Shown one piece after another: positions 54,599 to 62,608 of a DNA stretch of 64,000 nt. The translations under genes were made by a program, and so were the position numbers. Under the pieces are notes generated by a model, which saw only the letters and a list, made by a program, of their open reading frames with translations, searched no databases and was not told the origin of the DNA. This stretch comes from Planctomycetota bacterium (GTDB lineage: Bacteria > Planctomycetota > UBA1135): NCBI GenBank assembly GCA_008501825.1, contig QQUA01000009.1:186001-250000 (forward strand). The letters are read 5' to 3'. Positions within the stretch are counted from its first letter, which is position 1; each line of letters starts with the position of its first letter.

Positions 54599-56131
54599 TC
54601 AATTCCGGGCAAAGGCCAACACCGCGTAAGGCTCAGTATTCCCTACTTTGGCCTTGTAAACCTGACTGTCGCCGTGAATCACGCCCATACGCCGCAAAGC
54701 CGGACGGAAGGTTTTGAGGTTGAACTGAGTCACTTCGCAAAGCACCACCTGATCCAAGCCGGCGTCAAAATGGGCGGTCAAGTTCTCCAAGTGCTGCCAA
54801 AAGGCTTCCGAAAGGTGGTGCCGGCTGAAAACCTGCTTGGCATCCAAATCCAGGCTGCGCTCAAATGCAAAAAAGTAGCGTTGCACCACTCCGGTGATGC
54901 CATCACTTGGCTTGTAAGGCAATTCCTCGTGCCAAACCCGGCCCATAACCTCTCCGGAACGGCCGCGATGACGATGGCGAAGTTGGGCGATGGAATTGCG
55001 ACCTTCTACTCTTTCCCAATCGGTGTGGCCTAAAGCCACGGCTTCATATTCCCCTTCCGCGGTTTCCAGCAGATCCCGCAGGGGATCGGCGACGAAATTC
55101 AACCAGCGTTGCACGGTGACCGAATCCCGTCCGTGGGGCGCACCTTCCTTGCGCTGAATCGAAATCCCCAAGAGGAAGCGGGAATTCTCGTGAGACCAGC
55201 GCGGCGCCCGGTGGCGGCGGGCCCAATCGTCCAATCCGTCCAAAATCCGGCCAAGAGTTTGCCGCTCTCGATATTGCAAATGGCCGATGGTGTTGCCGAA
55301 CATCCCGACCACCAGCGAAGTCCCAGCCTCGATCGAAGGCAGGAGTTGAGCCCATTCTTCCGGCCGTTCCAGATCGCCGAGAATGGGGATGACGTTCAAC
55401 CGTCCGCTTCGAACCTGCTCCTGAAAACCCTGGTAGATGTTGGCCACGGCCACCGAGAGCAACACCGGCGAGAAATCCAGAACCACGGCGCGAATGCAGC
55501 GGGATTTGTTTTCCTCCAGCAGCTCGCGCAGGACCCGCATGTCGGCAAAGCCCGAACCGGTTCCGAGGCCGATGTAGACCAAATCGCCGCTTCCGGCCCA
55601 GCCGTTGGCGGCGGGACCGTACAGCTCACCGTAGGCGGCATCGCCGGCGGCGGCGTTGACCTCTCGATAGACCTCGTTGCTGGCGACGTTTAACCAGTTG
55701 TCAGGACCGCGGTGTGCGGTATAGAGGTTCTTATGGCTGATGCAGCGGTCCCTCTCCAGAGTGGCGAAGCCTGGCACGATCCAGCCCGACCAGGAGTTCG
55801 GTTGGAACCAAAGCTGCACGTAATTGGCGCCGTCTCGCCGCGCCACCGGACTCTCCTGCCGGTCCAAAATCCGCAGGCGAAAACACTTTTCACTGCCGGA
55901 ACCCTCGGCTTTCCGGCCCCATCGCTCGTCCAAGACCAAAGCTTTACCGGCCGGCACCTCAATCGGCCAGCGCTCGTGCTTGACCGCTTCCCGAAGTCGC
56001 GAGAGTGCTTGACGGGCAGCGCGCAACTTCTTTTCATCCAAGGGGTTATCGTAAAGATGCTGAGCGATCCCCTGGGTGTTGCGCCACTGATTCAGGAGGA
56101 AGCGAGCGAGGGTATTGGTGTGGCTGGCCAT
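54599..56131 (-). CDS. EgtD-like SAM-dependent methyltransferase
   Basis: 510 aa, larger than EgtD (about 320). The SAM-binding loop is YIGLGTGSG (to residue 194), followed by VVLDFSPVLLSVAVANI (216-232) and GMFGNTIGHL, which correspond to the EgtD family's acidic, second and third motifs (histidine-specific methyltransferase domain). The first 170 residues and the last 150 are unlike EgtD. No EgtB or other ergothioneine gene is nearby, so the acceptor is open. It is divergent from the Exb/Tol-like operon and has its own promoter (TTGTAA, 17, TATAAG). Confidence 0.6.
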   Translation of the reverse strand: MASHTNTLARFLLNQWRNTQGIAQHLYDNPLDEKKLRAARQALSRLREAVKHERWPIEVPAGKALVLDERWGRKAEGSGSEKCFRLRILDRQESPVARRDGANYVQLWFQPNSWSGWIVPGFATLERDRCISHKNLYTAHRGPDNWLNVASNEVYREVNAAAGDAAYGELYGPAANGWAGSGDLVYIGLGTGSGFADMRVLRELLEENKSRCIRAVVLDFSPVLLSVAVANIYQGFQEQVRSGRLNVIPILGDLERPEEWAQLLPSIEAGTSLVVGMFGNTIGHLQYRERQTLGRILDGLDDWARRHRAPRWSHENSRFLLGISIQRKEGAPHGRDSVTVQRWLNFVADPLRDLLETAEGEYEAVALGHTDWERVEGRNSIAQLRHRHRGRSGEVMGRVWHEELPYKPSDGITGVVQRYFFAFERSLDLDAKQVFSRHHLSEAFWQHLENLTAHFDAGLDQVVLCEVTQFNLKTFRPALRRMGVIHGDSQVYKAKVGNTEPYAVLAFARN

Positions 56132-56145
56132 GTCGGTACCCCTGA

Positions 56146-56201
56146 GGTTTGTGACAGGGTCAGTGTCATCTTATACTCATCTTGTCACATGGTTACAAAC
56201 C
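56146..56201. promoter_or_regulatory. symmetric bidirectional promoter
   Basis: Plus strand: TTGTGA (56149-56154), 17 bases, TATACT (56172-56177). Minus strand: TTGTAA (56198-56193), 17 bases, TATAAG (56175-56170). The two -10 boxes overlap. Outer inverted repeats GGTTTGT / ACAAACC (56146-56152, 56195-56201) and inner TGTGACA / TGTCACA (56150-56156, 56183-56189) surround them and may bind a regulator. Confidence 0.65.
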
Positions 56202-56294
56202 AAGGGACGTTTCTTTCTACCCATCACCTTGCTCTGTGCGAACGTAGTAACACATGACGTCCCTGGCTTCGCCTGTCCCGCCCACCGACCTGCC

Positions 56295-57344
56295 ATGAGC
56301 GCTTCTCTCAAAACCACCCTGTGCGCCGGCCTGCTACTCCTGCCGGCCTTCGGCCTCCCGGCCGCCGCCCAATCCGGCGATGAAGTCCCGGTCACCATCA
56401 AAGAACTGGACGTGGAAGGGGCGATTCGCGAGTTCGCCGAGTTCCAACGGCAGTTGGAACAACACCGCTCCGAAGTCGCCCAAGGCCAAAGCGCCGCCGT
56501 AGAAACCGCCCAGATGTTGCAGGAGCTACGGGACAACGCCGGGCCGGAAAACAACTACAACGAAGGCGCGATTTTGAAAGCCATCGAAAACTACATTGAT
56601 TCGGTGGTGGTGCCCCAGGTGGAGCTGGTCGATTTTCTGGAATCGCAACGCTACCGCATTAGTTATTACGCCAACATGATGGCGCGCTCGGTTCGGCCGG
56701 AAGACGTGGCTCTGATCTTCGGCACCGAAGACCAGAACGTCCGCGCCATCGGCATGAAAGTGCAAGAGCAAGCGGAGGCTCAGGAAGCCATCGCCGCTTT
56801 TATCGACAACTTGCCGGAAAACCAATTCGACAAGCAAACTTTCCGGCCGAGGCCGGGCATGTCGCAAGAGAACCGGCGCAAACTCACCGAATTGGAGTTT
56901 CGCTATCAAAACCTGAACAACGGCATGGAAATGGCGAAAAAGCGATTGGCCTTGGTTCGCCAGGCGCAACGCTTGACCAATTCCGGAGCCACCACCGCCG
57001 ATTTGGACGTGGACCTCATCCTCGGCCAGATGTTCGGCGCTTTGGATCGAATTCGTTTGCAAATGAGTTCCGATCTGTTGCAGTTCGAGGTTTTCCTCGG
57101 ACGATTCGCTCATTCCGCCCAAACCCAGGAAATCTTCCAGGCCTTCCAACGCTTGGTCGAAACTCAGGGAGGTTTGGATAACCCGAGTCCGGGTTTGGCC
57201 AGCGTCATGGATTGGTTGCAAGAAAGCTCCACGCGACACTTGCAAGTCGGCGTTTCCGGTCTGGAAAGCAGTTCCGGTTTCCAGGTTCGCCGCTCTTCCG
57301 ACCTCCTGCGCGAGGCTTACCAAGGCGCACGCCCCGGCAATTGA
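56295..57344 (+). CDS. secreted coiled-coil protein, first gene of Exb/Tol-like operon
   Basis: 349 aa from ATG 56295, which starts the signal peptide MSASLKTTLCAGLLLLPAFGLPAAAQ; the frame is open from 56115 but crosses the promoter. The mature part is mostly helical with long charged stretches (EFAEFQRQLEQHRSEVAQGQSAAVETAQMLQEL), so a periplasmic coiled coil is likely. No family is recognised. The next gene starts 3 bases after its stop. Confidence 0.65.
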   Translation: MSASLKTTLCAGLLLLPAFGLPAAAQSGDEVPVTIKELDVEGAIREFAEFQRQLEQHRSEVAQGQSAAVETAQMLQELRDNAGPENNYNEGAILKAIENYIDSVVVPQVELVDFLESQRYRISYYANMMARSVRPEDVALIFGTEDQNVRAIGMKVQEQAEAQEAIAAFIDNLPENQFDKQTFRPRPGMSQENRRKLTELEFRYQNLNNGMEMAKKRLALVRQAQRLTNSGATTADLDVDLILGQMFGALDRIRLQMSSDLLQFEVFLGRFAHSAQTQEIFQAFQRLVETQGGLDNPSPGLASVMDWLQESSTRHLQVGVSGLESSSGFQVRRSSDLLREAYQGARPGN

Positions 57345-57347
57345 TCG

Positions 57348-58088
57348 TTGAAAAGAAAGATGCAAGCTCTCCTCCTCCTTCTCATAGTGCCGGTCCTCCA
57401 AGAACCGGGCACCGGCCAGGAACCGGAGAACTCCGCCTTGGAGGCGGCGCCGCTCCGAGACCGCATTCGCTCCCTGCGCAGGGACTTGCTTGCCGGTGGC
57501 GATTCGGTGAAAAACGCCGAAACCGAAGCCGTTCGCTTCTACCAAGAGAAAATCCGCGACCTGGACAAGCAGGCCGACAACCTCACCGTCGAGCTGGCGG
57601 AGAAATCGGCGTCCTACGACTTGGCTTTGGAGCGAACCCTGGCGGCCCGGGACGCGAAAGCCCGGGACAAGGCGGCGGCCGATGCTTCTCGCCTGCGGCG
57701 GGAAATCGACTCGCTGAAGCAGGAAATGGCGGACGTTGAGGTTCGCCGGATCGAGTTGGACCGCGCCATTCAGGCGATTCAAGATCGCGGCCGTCAACGG
57801 GACCGGCTGATCACCGATTTCGACACCACCGGCGGTGCCCCGGCCGACCCGCTGATCACCACCACCGGCCTGGGCTTGGCCCCGGAGGAAGAAATCCCGG
57901 CGACCAACGGCTTGGCCGACGAAGCGGTCTTGAACGATCTGATGGAACGGGATCCGGACCGGGCTCGGGAGTTGATCTTCCGTACCGATCCGGAGCGCTA
58001 CTGGGCCGAATGGCCGCTCAACCCGCCGGCCAAGGAGTTGCGCCGGGCCCTTCGTTACCCGATCGGCGACCCGCCGGGCCGCCGCTAA
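57348..58088 (+). CDS. secreted coiled-coil protein, second
   Basis: 246 aa. TTG 57348 gives MKRKMQALLLLLIVPVLQ with the positive charges a signal peptide needs; ATG 57360 would drop them. Residues about 50-150 form a heptad-rich coiled coil (QEKIRDLDKQADNLTVELAEKS, LRREIDSLKQEMADVEVRRIELDRAIQ). The rest is less ordered. It may be an adaptor between the inner-membrane motor proteins that follow and the envelope. Confidence 0.65.
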   Translation: MKRKMQALLLLLIVPVLQEPGTGQEPENSALEAAPLRDRIRSLRRDLLAGGDSVKNAETEAVRFYQEKIRDLDKQADNLTVELAEKSASYDLALERTLAARDAKARDKAAADASRLRREIDSLKQEMADVEVRRIELDRAIQAIQDRGRQRDRLITDFDTTGGAPADPLITTTGLGLAPEEEIPATNGLADEAVLNDLMERDPDRARELIFRTDPERYWAEWPLNPPAKELRRALRYPIGDPPGRR

Positions 58089-58100
58089 GGAGACACCGCC

Positions 58101-58610
58101 GTGCTGGCTGAATACTTCCGCTTAGGCGGTCCGGTGATGTGGCTGGTTCTGGCTGCCTGGGTAGTGGTCCTGGCCACCTCCCTGGACCGAGCCAGCTACT
58201 GGCTGGGCACGGTCTACCGCCGCCCGATCGGCCGCCTGCTGGAAGTAGCGCGTCTCCAAGGTCGAGACGCCGCCTTGCTGGAATTGGAGTTGGAATTGCA
58301 CCGGGCGGAGCACGGCCTGGGCCGGCTGGACGCCGCTTCCCAAATCGCCACCAGCATCGGTTTGTTCGGCACCGTTTTGGGCATCGCCCAAGCCTTTTTC
58401 AGCCGAGGCGACGAAGCCGGCGCCGTCGACCCGCAAGTCCTGGCTTCCAGCCTGAGCACCGCCTTGTTCACGACCATCGCCGGTTTGGCGGTGTTCCTGA
58501 TCGGCCAGGTGTTTCTGGCCTTGTTTCAAGAATTGGCCGCCGGCCTCGATCATCGCGGCCAGCGCGCCTTGGCCTCGGTGACCGAATTGCGGCAGGAGGT
58601 CGCGGGGTGA
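58101..58610 (+). CDS. MotA/TolQ/ExbB-type proton channel protein
   Basis: 169 aa from GTG 58101, with a good Shine-Dalgarno sequence (AAGGAGA). Three transmembrane helices: VMWLVLAAWVVVLATSL, the pore pair IATSIGLFGTVLGIAQAFF and LFTTIAGLAVFLIGQVFLALF. The ASQIATSIGLFGTVLGI signature is typical of ExbB/TolQ. It is shorter than TolQ (230), so the cytoplasmic loop is reduced. It should form a proton-driven motor with the next protein, whose GTG overlaps its stop. Confidence 0.88.
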   Translation: MLAEYFRLGGPVMWLVLAAWVVVLATSLDRASYWLGTVYRRPIGRLLEVARLQGRDAALLELELELHRAEHGLGRLDAASQIATSIGLFGTVLGIAQAFFSRGDEAGAVDPQVLASSLSTALFTTIAGLAVFLIGQVFLALFQELAAGLDHRGQRALASVTELRQEVAG

Positions 58611-59080
58611 AGCCGAGCCGTCGCGGCCGCCGTGGGTCCATGGGCCTCAAGGGATTGACCCCCTTGCTGGACACTTTGTTCCTGCTGCTGTTCACCCTGC
58701 TCGCCACCAGCGAACCCCGGGCTCACGAGCAATTGGAAACGGTCAAGGTGCTGTTGCCGGAAGTCGCCCAAAGCAGCGAAGCCTCTCAGCAAGAAGCGCC
58801 GCGCCTGACCTTGGAAATCGACCAACAAGCCCGCATTCGAATTGCCGGCCAAGGCGGCGTGTTGAACAGTTGGGAAGCTTTGAACACTGCTTTGCAAGTT
58901 TGGCTGCAGGGACGGTCCCCCGATTCGATCTCGGTGGAAATCCTTGGAGACCGACAAGCTCCTCACGGGGTCGCGGTTCAGCTTTTGCAGCACCTAAGGC
59001 TGCAGGGCTTCCTGGCCATCGAGTTGGTCGCCCATGGCGAAGACCGGCCGCTGTTCCCGCAACCGGAGGCCGGACAATGA
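58607..59080 (+). CDS. ExbD/TolR-type protein
   Basis: 157 aa from GTG 58607, overlapping the ExbB-like stop (GTGA); the ORF that starts at 58139 is a shadow upstream. A basic N-terminus (KPSRRGRRG) leads to one transmembrane helix with the conserved Asp22 in LTPLLDTLFLLLFTLL, which carries protons in ExbD/TolR. The periplasmic domain follows (LTLEIDQQARIRIAGQGG, QLLQHLRLQGFLAIELVAHG). Confidence 0.88.
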   Translation: MKPSRRGRRGSMGLKGLTPLLDTLFLLLFTLLATSEPRAHEQLETVKVLLPEVAQSSEASQQEAPRLTLEIDQQARIRIAGQGGVLNSWEALNTALQVWLQGRSPDSISVEILGDRQAPHGVAVQLLQHLRLQGFLAIELVAHGEDRPLFPQPEAGQ

Positions 59081-60084
59081 GCCGCCTCCTTTGGGAAGCC
59101 GGTCTTTTGGCTCTGGCCGCCTTGTTGAGCTGGTGGCTCCTGGTTCGGCCGCCGCAAACCGAAACCCCGGATGCCGGACCGGCGGAAATTCCGCCGATCT
59201 TGCTGACTCCCAGCGAAGAACTGGCCACCACGGTTCAGGAGATTCAAGTGCAAGCTCCTCCCGAGCCCGAGCCTGAAACGGAATCGGAATCGGCCCCGGA
59301 ACCGCCACCTCAACCCGAGGAAGCGGAAACGGTGGAATCGCCGGCGTCTAGCGAAGAACCGGCACCACCCCCGCCGGAGGCTGGAAACCCCGATTCGGAA
59401 CGGGAGCAGAACGCCGCCGGAGAAGTCGAATCCGAAACCGAAGATCTGCCGGAGCCGGAACAACCCGAGGCCCAGCCAGAGGAGCCCGCCGCCCCCAAGC
59501 CAGAAGAAGCGGTGGCCGCAGCGATGGCCGATCCTGATTTGTTGGCCCAAGCCGGCCGGGAACTGGCCGGCCAGAGCGGCAAGGGTTTTCAAACCGTTTT
59601 CCTGGCCAAAGCAGAAGACCAACTGGACATCGCCCGCTTCTTCGGCGAAGAACTGGTGATGGTGCCGAAGACTTATCTAAATCCCGAAGCCCCCTCCCAA
59701 TCCTTCCGCCTGAATCTGGCGGACAACCGGGTGGAACCCTATCCAGGGCGTCCGCCGCTGCAGCAATTCCGTCAGTACCGGGATTTGTTCGCTTATCCCT
59801 TCGATCAGCTCCCGGCTCCGATTCGGGATCTGCGCCTGAAAGTCATCGCCCGCAAAGAAGTCTTCCTGTTCGGAGCTTTGATCTCCCACCGGGAATGGGC
59901 GTTGGTGATTCAGAGGAGAAGCGAAGCCCTGGCGGAATCGCCCCATCCCAACAAGGCGGTTCGCCGCTACGAGTTGCGCTACCGCCGGCTGTCGGGCGGA
60001 GCCTTTGATCTCGAAGTTCAGGAAATCGAATTCGCCGACGGCAGCCGCTACCGACCCGCCCCGCGGGGCTCTCACCGCCCATAA
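59077..60084 (+). CDS. TonB/TolA-like protein with proline-glutamate linker
   Basis: 335 aa from ATG 59077, overlapping the ExbD-like stop (ATGA). One N-terminal transmembrane helix (LLALAALLSWWLLV) is followed by a periplasmic linker of Pro and Glu (residues about 55-145; PPEPEPETESESAPEPPPQP), the hallmark of TonB-type spanning proteins. The C-terminal 170 residues (DIARFFGEELVMVPKTYLNPE to the end) do not match the TonB or TolA C-terminal domain. Position and layout suggest an energy transducer, with an unknown outer partner. Confidence 0.7.
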   Translation: MSRLLWEAGLLALAALLSWWLLVRPPQTETPDAGPAEIPPILLTPSEELATTVQEIQVQAPPEPEPETESESAPEPPPQPEEAETVESPASSEEPAPPPPEAGNPDSEREQNAAGEVESETEDLPEPEQPEAQPEEPAAPKPEEAVAAAMADPDLLAQAGRELAGQSGKGFQTVFLAKAEDQLDIARFFGEELVMVPKTYLNPEAPSQSFRLNLADNRVEPYPGRPPLQQFRQYRDLFAYPFDQLPAPIRDLRLKVIARKEVFLFGALISHREWALVIQRRSEALAESPHPNKAVRRYELRYRRLSGGAFDLEVQEIEFADGSRYRPAPRGSHRP

Positions 60085-60088
60085 CGCC

Positions 60089-60670
60089 ATGCAACGTCTC
60101 GCCCTACTTCTTCCCATCGCTCTGCTCGGAGCCTGTTCGATGACCGAAACCGGCGACGACTTGCCGCCGGGCCGGGTAGCCGCCCGCATCGTCGCCCACC
60201 TCAATGCCGGCGAAACCGAAGCCGCCAATGAGCTGTTCGAGGATTACGCCTCCGAAGACCGCTACCACCAAACCCTCTATCCGGTGCTGTTTGACGCCGC
60301 CGAGGAATACCACGACACCGGACGTCCTGCTGAAGCGGTTTCGGTCATGCGCTTCGTGGTCGAGCAATACCCGGACGGCAACGCCGCCAAGGAAGCCTTG
60401 CTCTACTCCTTGTTCCTGCTGCGGGCGGAGGCCGGCAAGGCCGATCGCTTGATGTTGGACGAAATGGGCGTGCTCTTGGATGAGTTGGAAGGCGAACCGC
60501 AGAATCCGGCCTGGATCCAGTTGATCTCGACCCAGTACTGGATCGACCGGGATCGGCCTCGGGAAGCCAAGCGCGCTTTCGAACAATTCGAAAGTGAGTG
60601 GAACGGTCGGCCCTCCTATTTGGCATCCTATGTAACGGAGATTGAGCGCTGGCTCCAGACCAACGCCTAG
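60089..60670 (+). CDS. TPR-like lipoprotein
   Basis: 193 aa from ATG 60089. Lipobox LLGAC, then SMTETG. The remainder is helical pairs (LYPVLFDAAEEYHDTGRPAEAVSVMRFVVEQYPDGNAAKEALL) that resemble TPR repeats, as in YbgF/CpoB-like or BamD-like proteins next to Tol systems. It is probably anchored in a membrane and may bind its operon partners. Confidence 0.7.
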   Translation: MQRLALLLPIALLGACSMTETGDDLPPGRVAARIVAHLNAGETEAANELFEDYASEDRYHQTLYPVLFDAAEEYHDTGRPAEAVSVMRFVVEQYPDGNAAKEALLYSLFLLRAEAGKADRLMLDEMGVLLDELEGEPQNPAWIQLISTQYWIDRDRPREAKRAFEQFESEWNGRPSYLASYVTEIERWLQTNA

Positions 60671-60672
60671 TC

Positions 60673-61296
60673 ATGAAACCGATCCCCCGCCTGCTTTGCT
60701 GGTCCGGGCTGTTCCTGGCCGCGACCGCCTGCTCCTCGGTTTCGCCACTGCGTTCCGGCATTGACGAATTGGCCAAGGAATTGTTGGCCGCCGCCGAGAA
60801 ACGCCGTGACTTGGATTCACTGAAAGTCCTGGTCTACCGCATCGATCCGATTCTCGGATACCAGGACGAAATCGCCGAGGAGCAGCACGGCGTGGGGATT
60901 GAGTTGAAGCATGAATTGCTGGTGACCTTGAGTCCGACCCTGCAAATCATGGAGCCGGATTATTTGCCGGGACAATCCGCGGACATGGAGCTGGTGGAAA
61001 CCGCCACCATGTTGCTGAAAGATCTGGAACCCGGCGAGGGCCCGGCGCAGGAAGCCGGCGCGGGAAATCCTCCGGCCGGGACCGGTCCAGCCACCAGCTT
61101 GTCCAGCTTGCAGGAACTGGCGGCCAAGTATGAGGCCAATGCCATTCTGCTCGGCAACTGGGCTTTCGTCAGCCCGACTCGGGTCTCCCTGAGTCTGCGA
61201 TTGGTCGATGCTCGAACCAATTTGGTGATTGGGGCCAGCCGCGGCGTGGTGGTGCTGGATCGGGACGAGGGTTGGATTCGCTTATTCCCTAAATAG
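60673..61296 (+). CDS. lipoprotein with FlgO/CsgG-like fold
   Basis: 207 aa. Signal peptide with lipobox ATAC. The core (GIDELAKELLAAAEKRRDLDSLKVLVYRIDP, LAAKYEANAILLGNWAFVSPTRVSLSLRLVDARTNLVIGASRG) has the strand-helix order of FlgO/LpoB/CsgG-like outer-membrane lipoproteins. It is last in the operon and starts 2 bases after the previous stop. Confidence 0.65.
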   Translation: MKPIPRLLCWSGLFLAATACSSVSPLRSGIDELAKELLAAAEKRRDLDSLKVLVYRIDPILGYQDEIAEEQHGVGIELKHELLVTLSPTLQIMEPDYLPGQSADMELVETATMLLKDLEPGEGPAQEAGAGNPPAGTGPATSLSSLQELAAKYEANAILLGNWAFVSPTRVSLSLRLVDARTNLVIGASRGVVVLDRDEGWIRLFPK

Positions 61297-61431
61297 GAGG
61301 GCGATTCGCCGTCTTTTGGCACCCAGTCTCCATTGGTTTGTGGAGTGGTTTATGGAGTGGGCTATGGATTGAGTTATGGTGGAGCTTGGGGATACCGGCC
61401 CCAGCTCCTTTCATCGTTCCACCATCCAATC

Positions 61432-62607
61432 ATGATTCCCTGGATCCTCTGCGCAAGTCTGCTTGGTTTCGCCAACTTTCAAGACGACGGAAAGAGCCTC
61501 AGCTTTCAACTTCAGGGGGGCGAAGGTTTTTCCAAGGAAGGAGTGGAGATTCAAGCCCATCTCGGCTTGGCCCGCTTCGAACTGAGCCCGGAAGAAAGCT
61601 TTTGGCGCGCTTGTCGGAAATACACCAGAAAGACCGACTCCAGCGGTAAGGCAAGCTTCGACAACTTTCCCAAGGACGGCCACGTGACTGTCTTTGCACG
61701 AGTGGATTCCTGGTTCGGAATGGCCAGCGGACCCTGCCAGGACATGGACGTGGTTTTACAAGAGGGTGGCAGCCTGGTCGGCAAGGTGAAAGGCAAGAAG
61801 TTGGACTTCCGGTTTTACTCGGTGGTAGTCCTGTGCGAAAACGGCTTCACCATTCCATCGACTCCGGTGAACCACAAAACCGGCGAATTTGAAATCCTTG
61901 GGGTTCCTCCAGGACGGGTGGAAGTTCGATTGCAAAAAGGTCGCTGGATCGCCCAAAGCAAAGAAGCCAAAGTGGTCGCCGGCAAGCAAAAGAAAATCGT
62001 CGGTTTTAAGATCACCGATGAGTTCCAATTGGCAGCCGATCCCATGGTCGACACCAGCAAGGTGGTGATTCAGGATGCAAGCGGTAAACCGCAGAAAGGC
62101 GTCCGAATGTGGTGGTCGGCCCCCCATTTGGATGGAGCCAATCGCACGAACGAGGATGGAGAAATCCGCATGGCCGGCGGCAACGTCTCCATTGGCCCCC
62201 CGCCTTTCGTCCTACGTTTGGCAAGTTTGGAAAAAGGGGATCAACGCTTTTTAGGGGAATTTCGGCGAGTCAAGCGAGGCCGTGCTTACGTTCGGATGAC
62301 CGAGCCTCTTTACCTCGTCAAGGGTCAGGTCACCTGGCAAGGCGAAGGCACTCCCTATCATTTGGTGTACGCCCGTACCCAAGGCAAGAATCCACGCCAT
62401 TGGTGGAAGAACCTGGGCGAGGTGGAAATCGATAAAAGCAAAGGCGAGTTTTACTTCTACTTGCCCGAAGGCGAACATCAGATCCTGGCTTCCAGCGTGG
62501 ATGGCGAAGTGCTGGTCCACGACCTGGTGGTCACCGCCAGCGAGGAAACGCCTACCGTGACCCTGGCTTTGCCGGCCACTGGAGATCAGGCCGAATCCGA
62601 TTCCTGA
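61432..62607 (+). CDS. secreted protein with carboxypeptidase-regulatory-like domains
   Basis: 391 aa from ATG 61432 (MIPWILCASLLGFANFQ); the frame opens at TTG 61333 over a low-complexity TGG/TATGGAG stretch. Beta-sandwich modules are suggested by TDSSGKASFDNFPKDGHVTVFA, EGGSLVGKVKGKK, FEILGVPPGRVEVRL and FYFYLPEGEHQILA. No catalytic site is recognised. It resembles the 43657-45108 protein in kind. Its stop lies one base from the end of the convergent propeller gene. Confidence 0.6.
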   Translation: MIPWILCASLLGFANFQDDGKSLSFQLQGGEGFSKEGVEIQAHLGLARFELSPEESFWRACRKYTRKTDSSGKASFDNFPKDGHVTVFARVDSWFGMASGPCQDMDVVLQEGGSLVGKVKGKKLDFRFYSVVVLCENGFTIPSTPVNHKTGEFEILGVPPGRVEVRLQKGRWIAQSKEAKVVAGKQKKIVGFKITDEFQLAADPMVDTSKVVIQDASGKPQKGVRMWWSAPHLDGANRTNEDGEIRMAGGNVSIGPPPFVLRLASLEKGDQRFLGEFRRVKRGRAYVRMTEPLYLVKGQVTWQGEGTPYHLVYARTQGKNPRHWWKNLGEVEIDKSKGEFYFYLPEGEHQILASSVDGEVLVHDLVVTASEETPTVTLALPATGDQAESDS

Positions 62608-62608
62608 A

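Noticed and set aside
61333..61400. Tandem TATGGAGTGG-like repeats
   Set aside because: Short imperfect low-complexity stretch; neither a CRISPR nor a mobile-element end.
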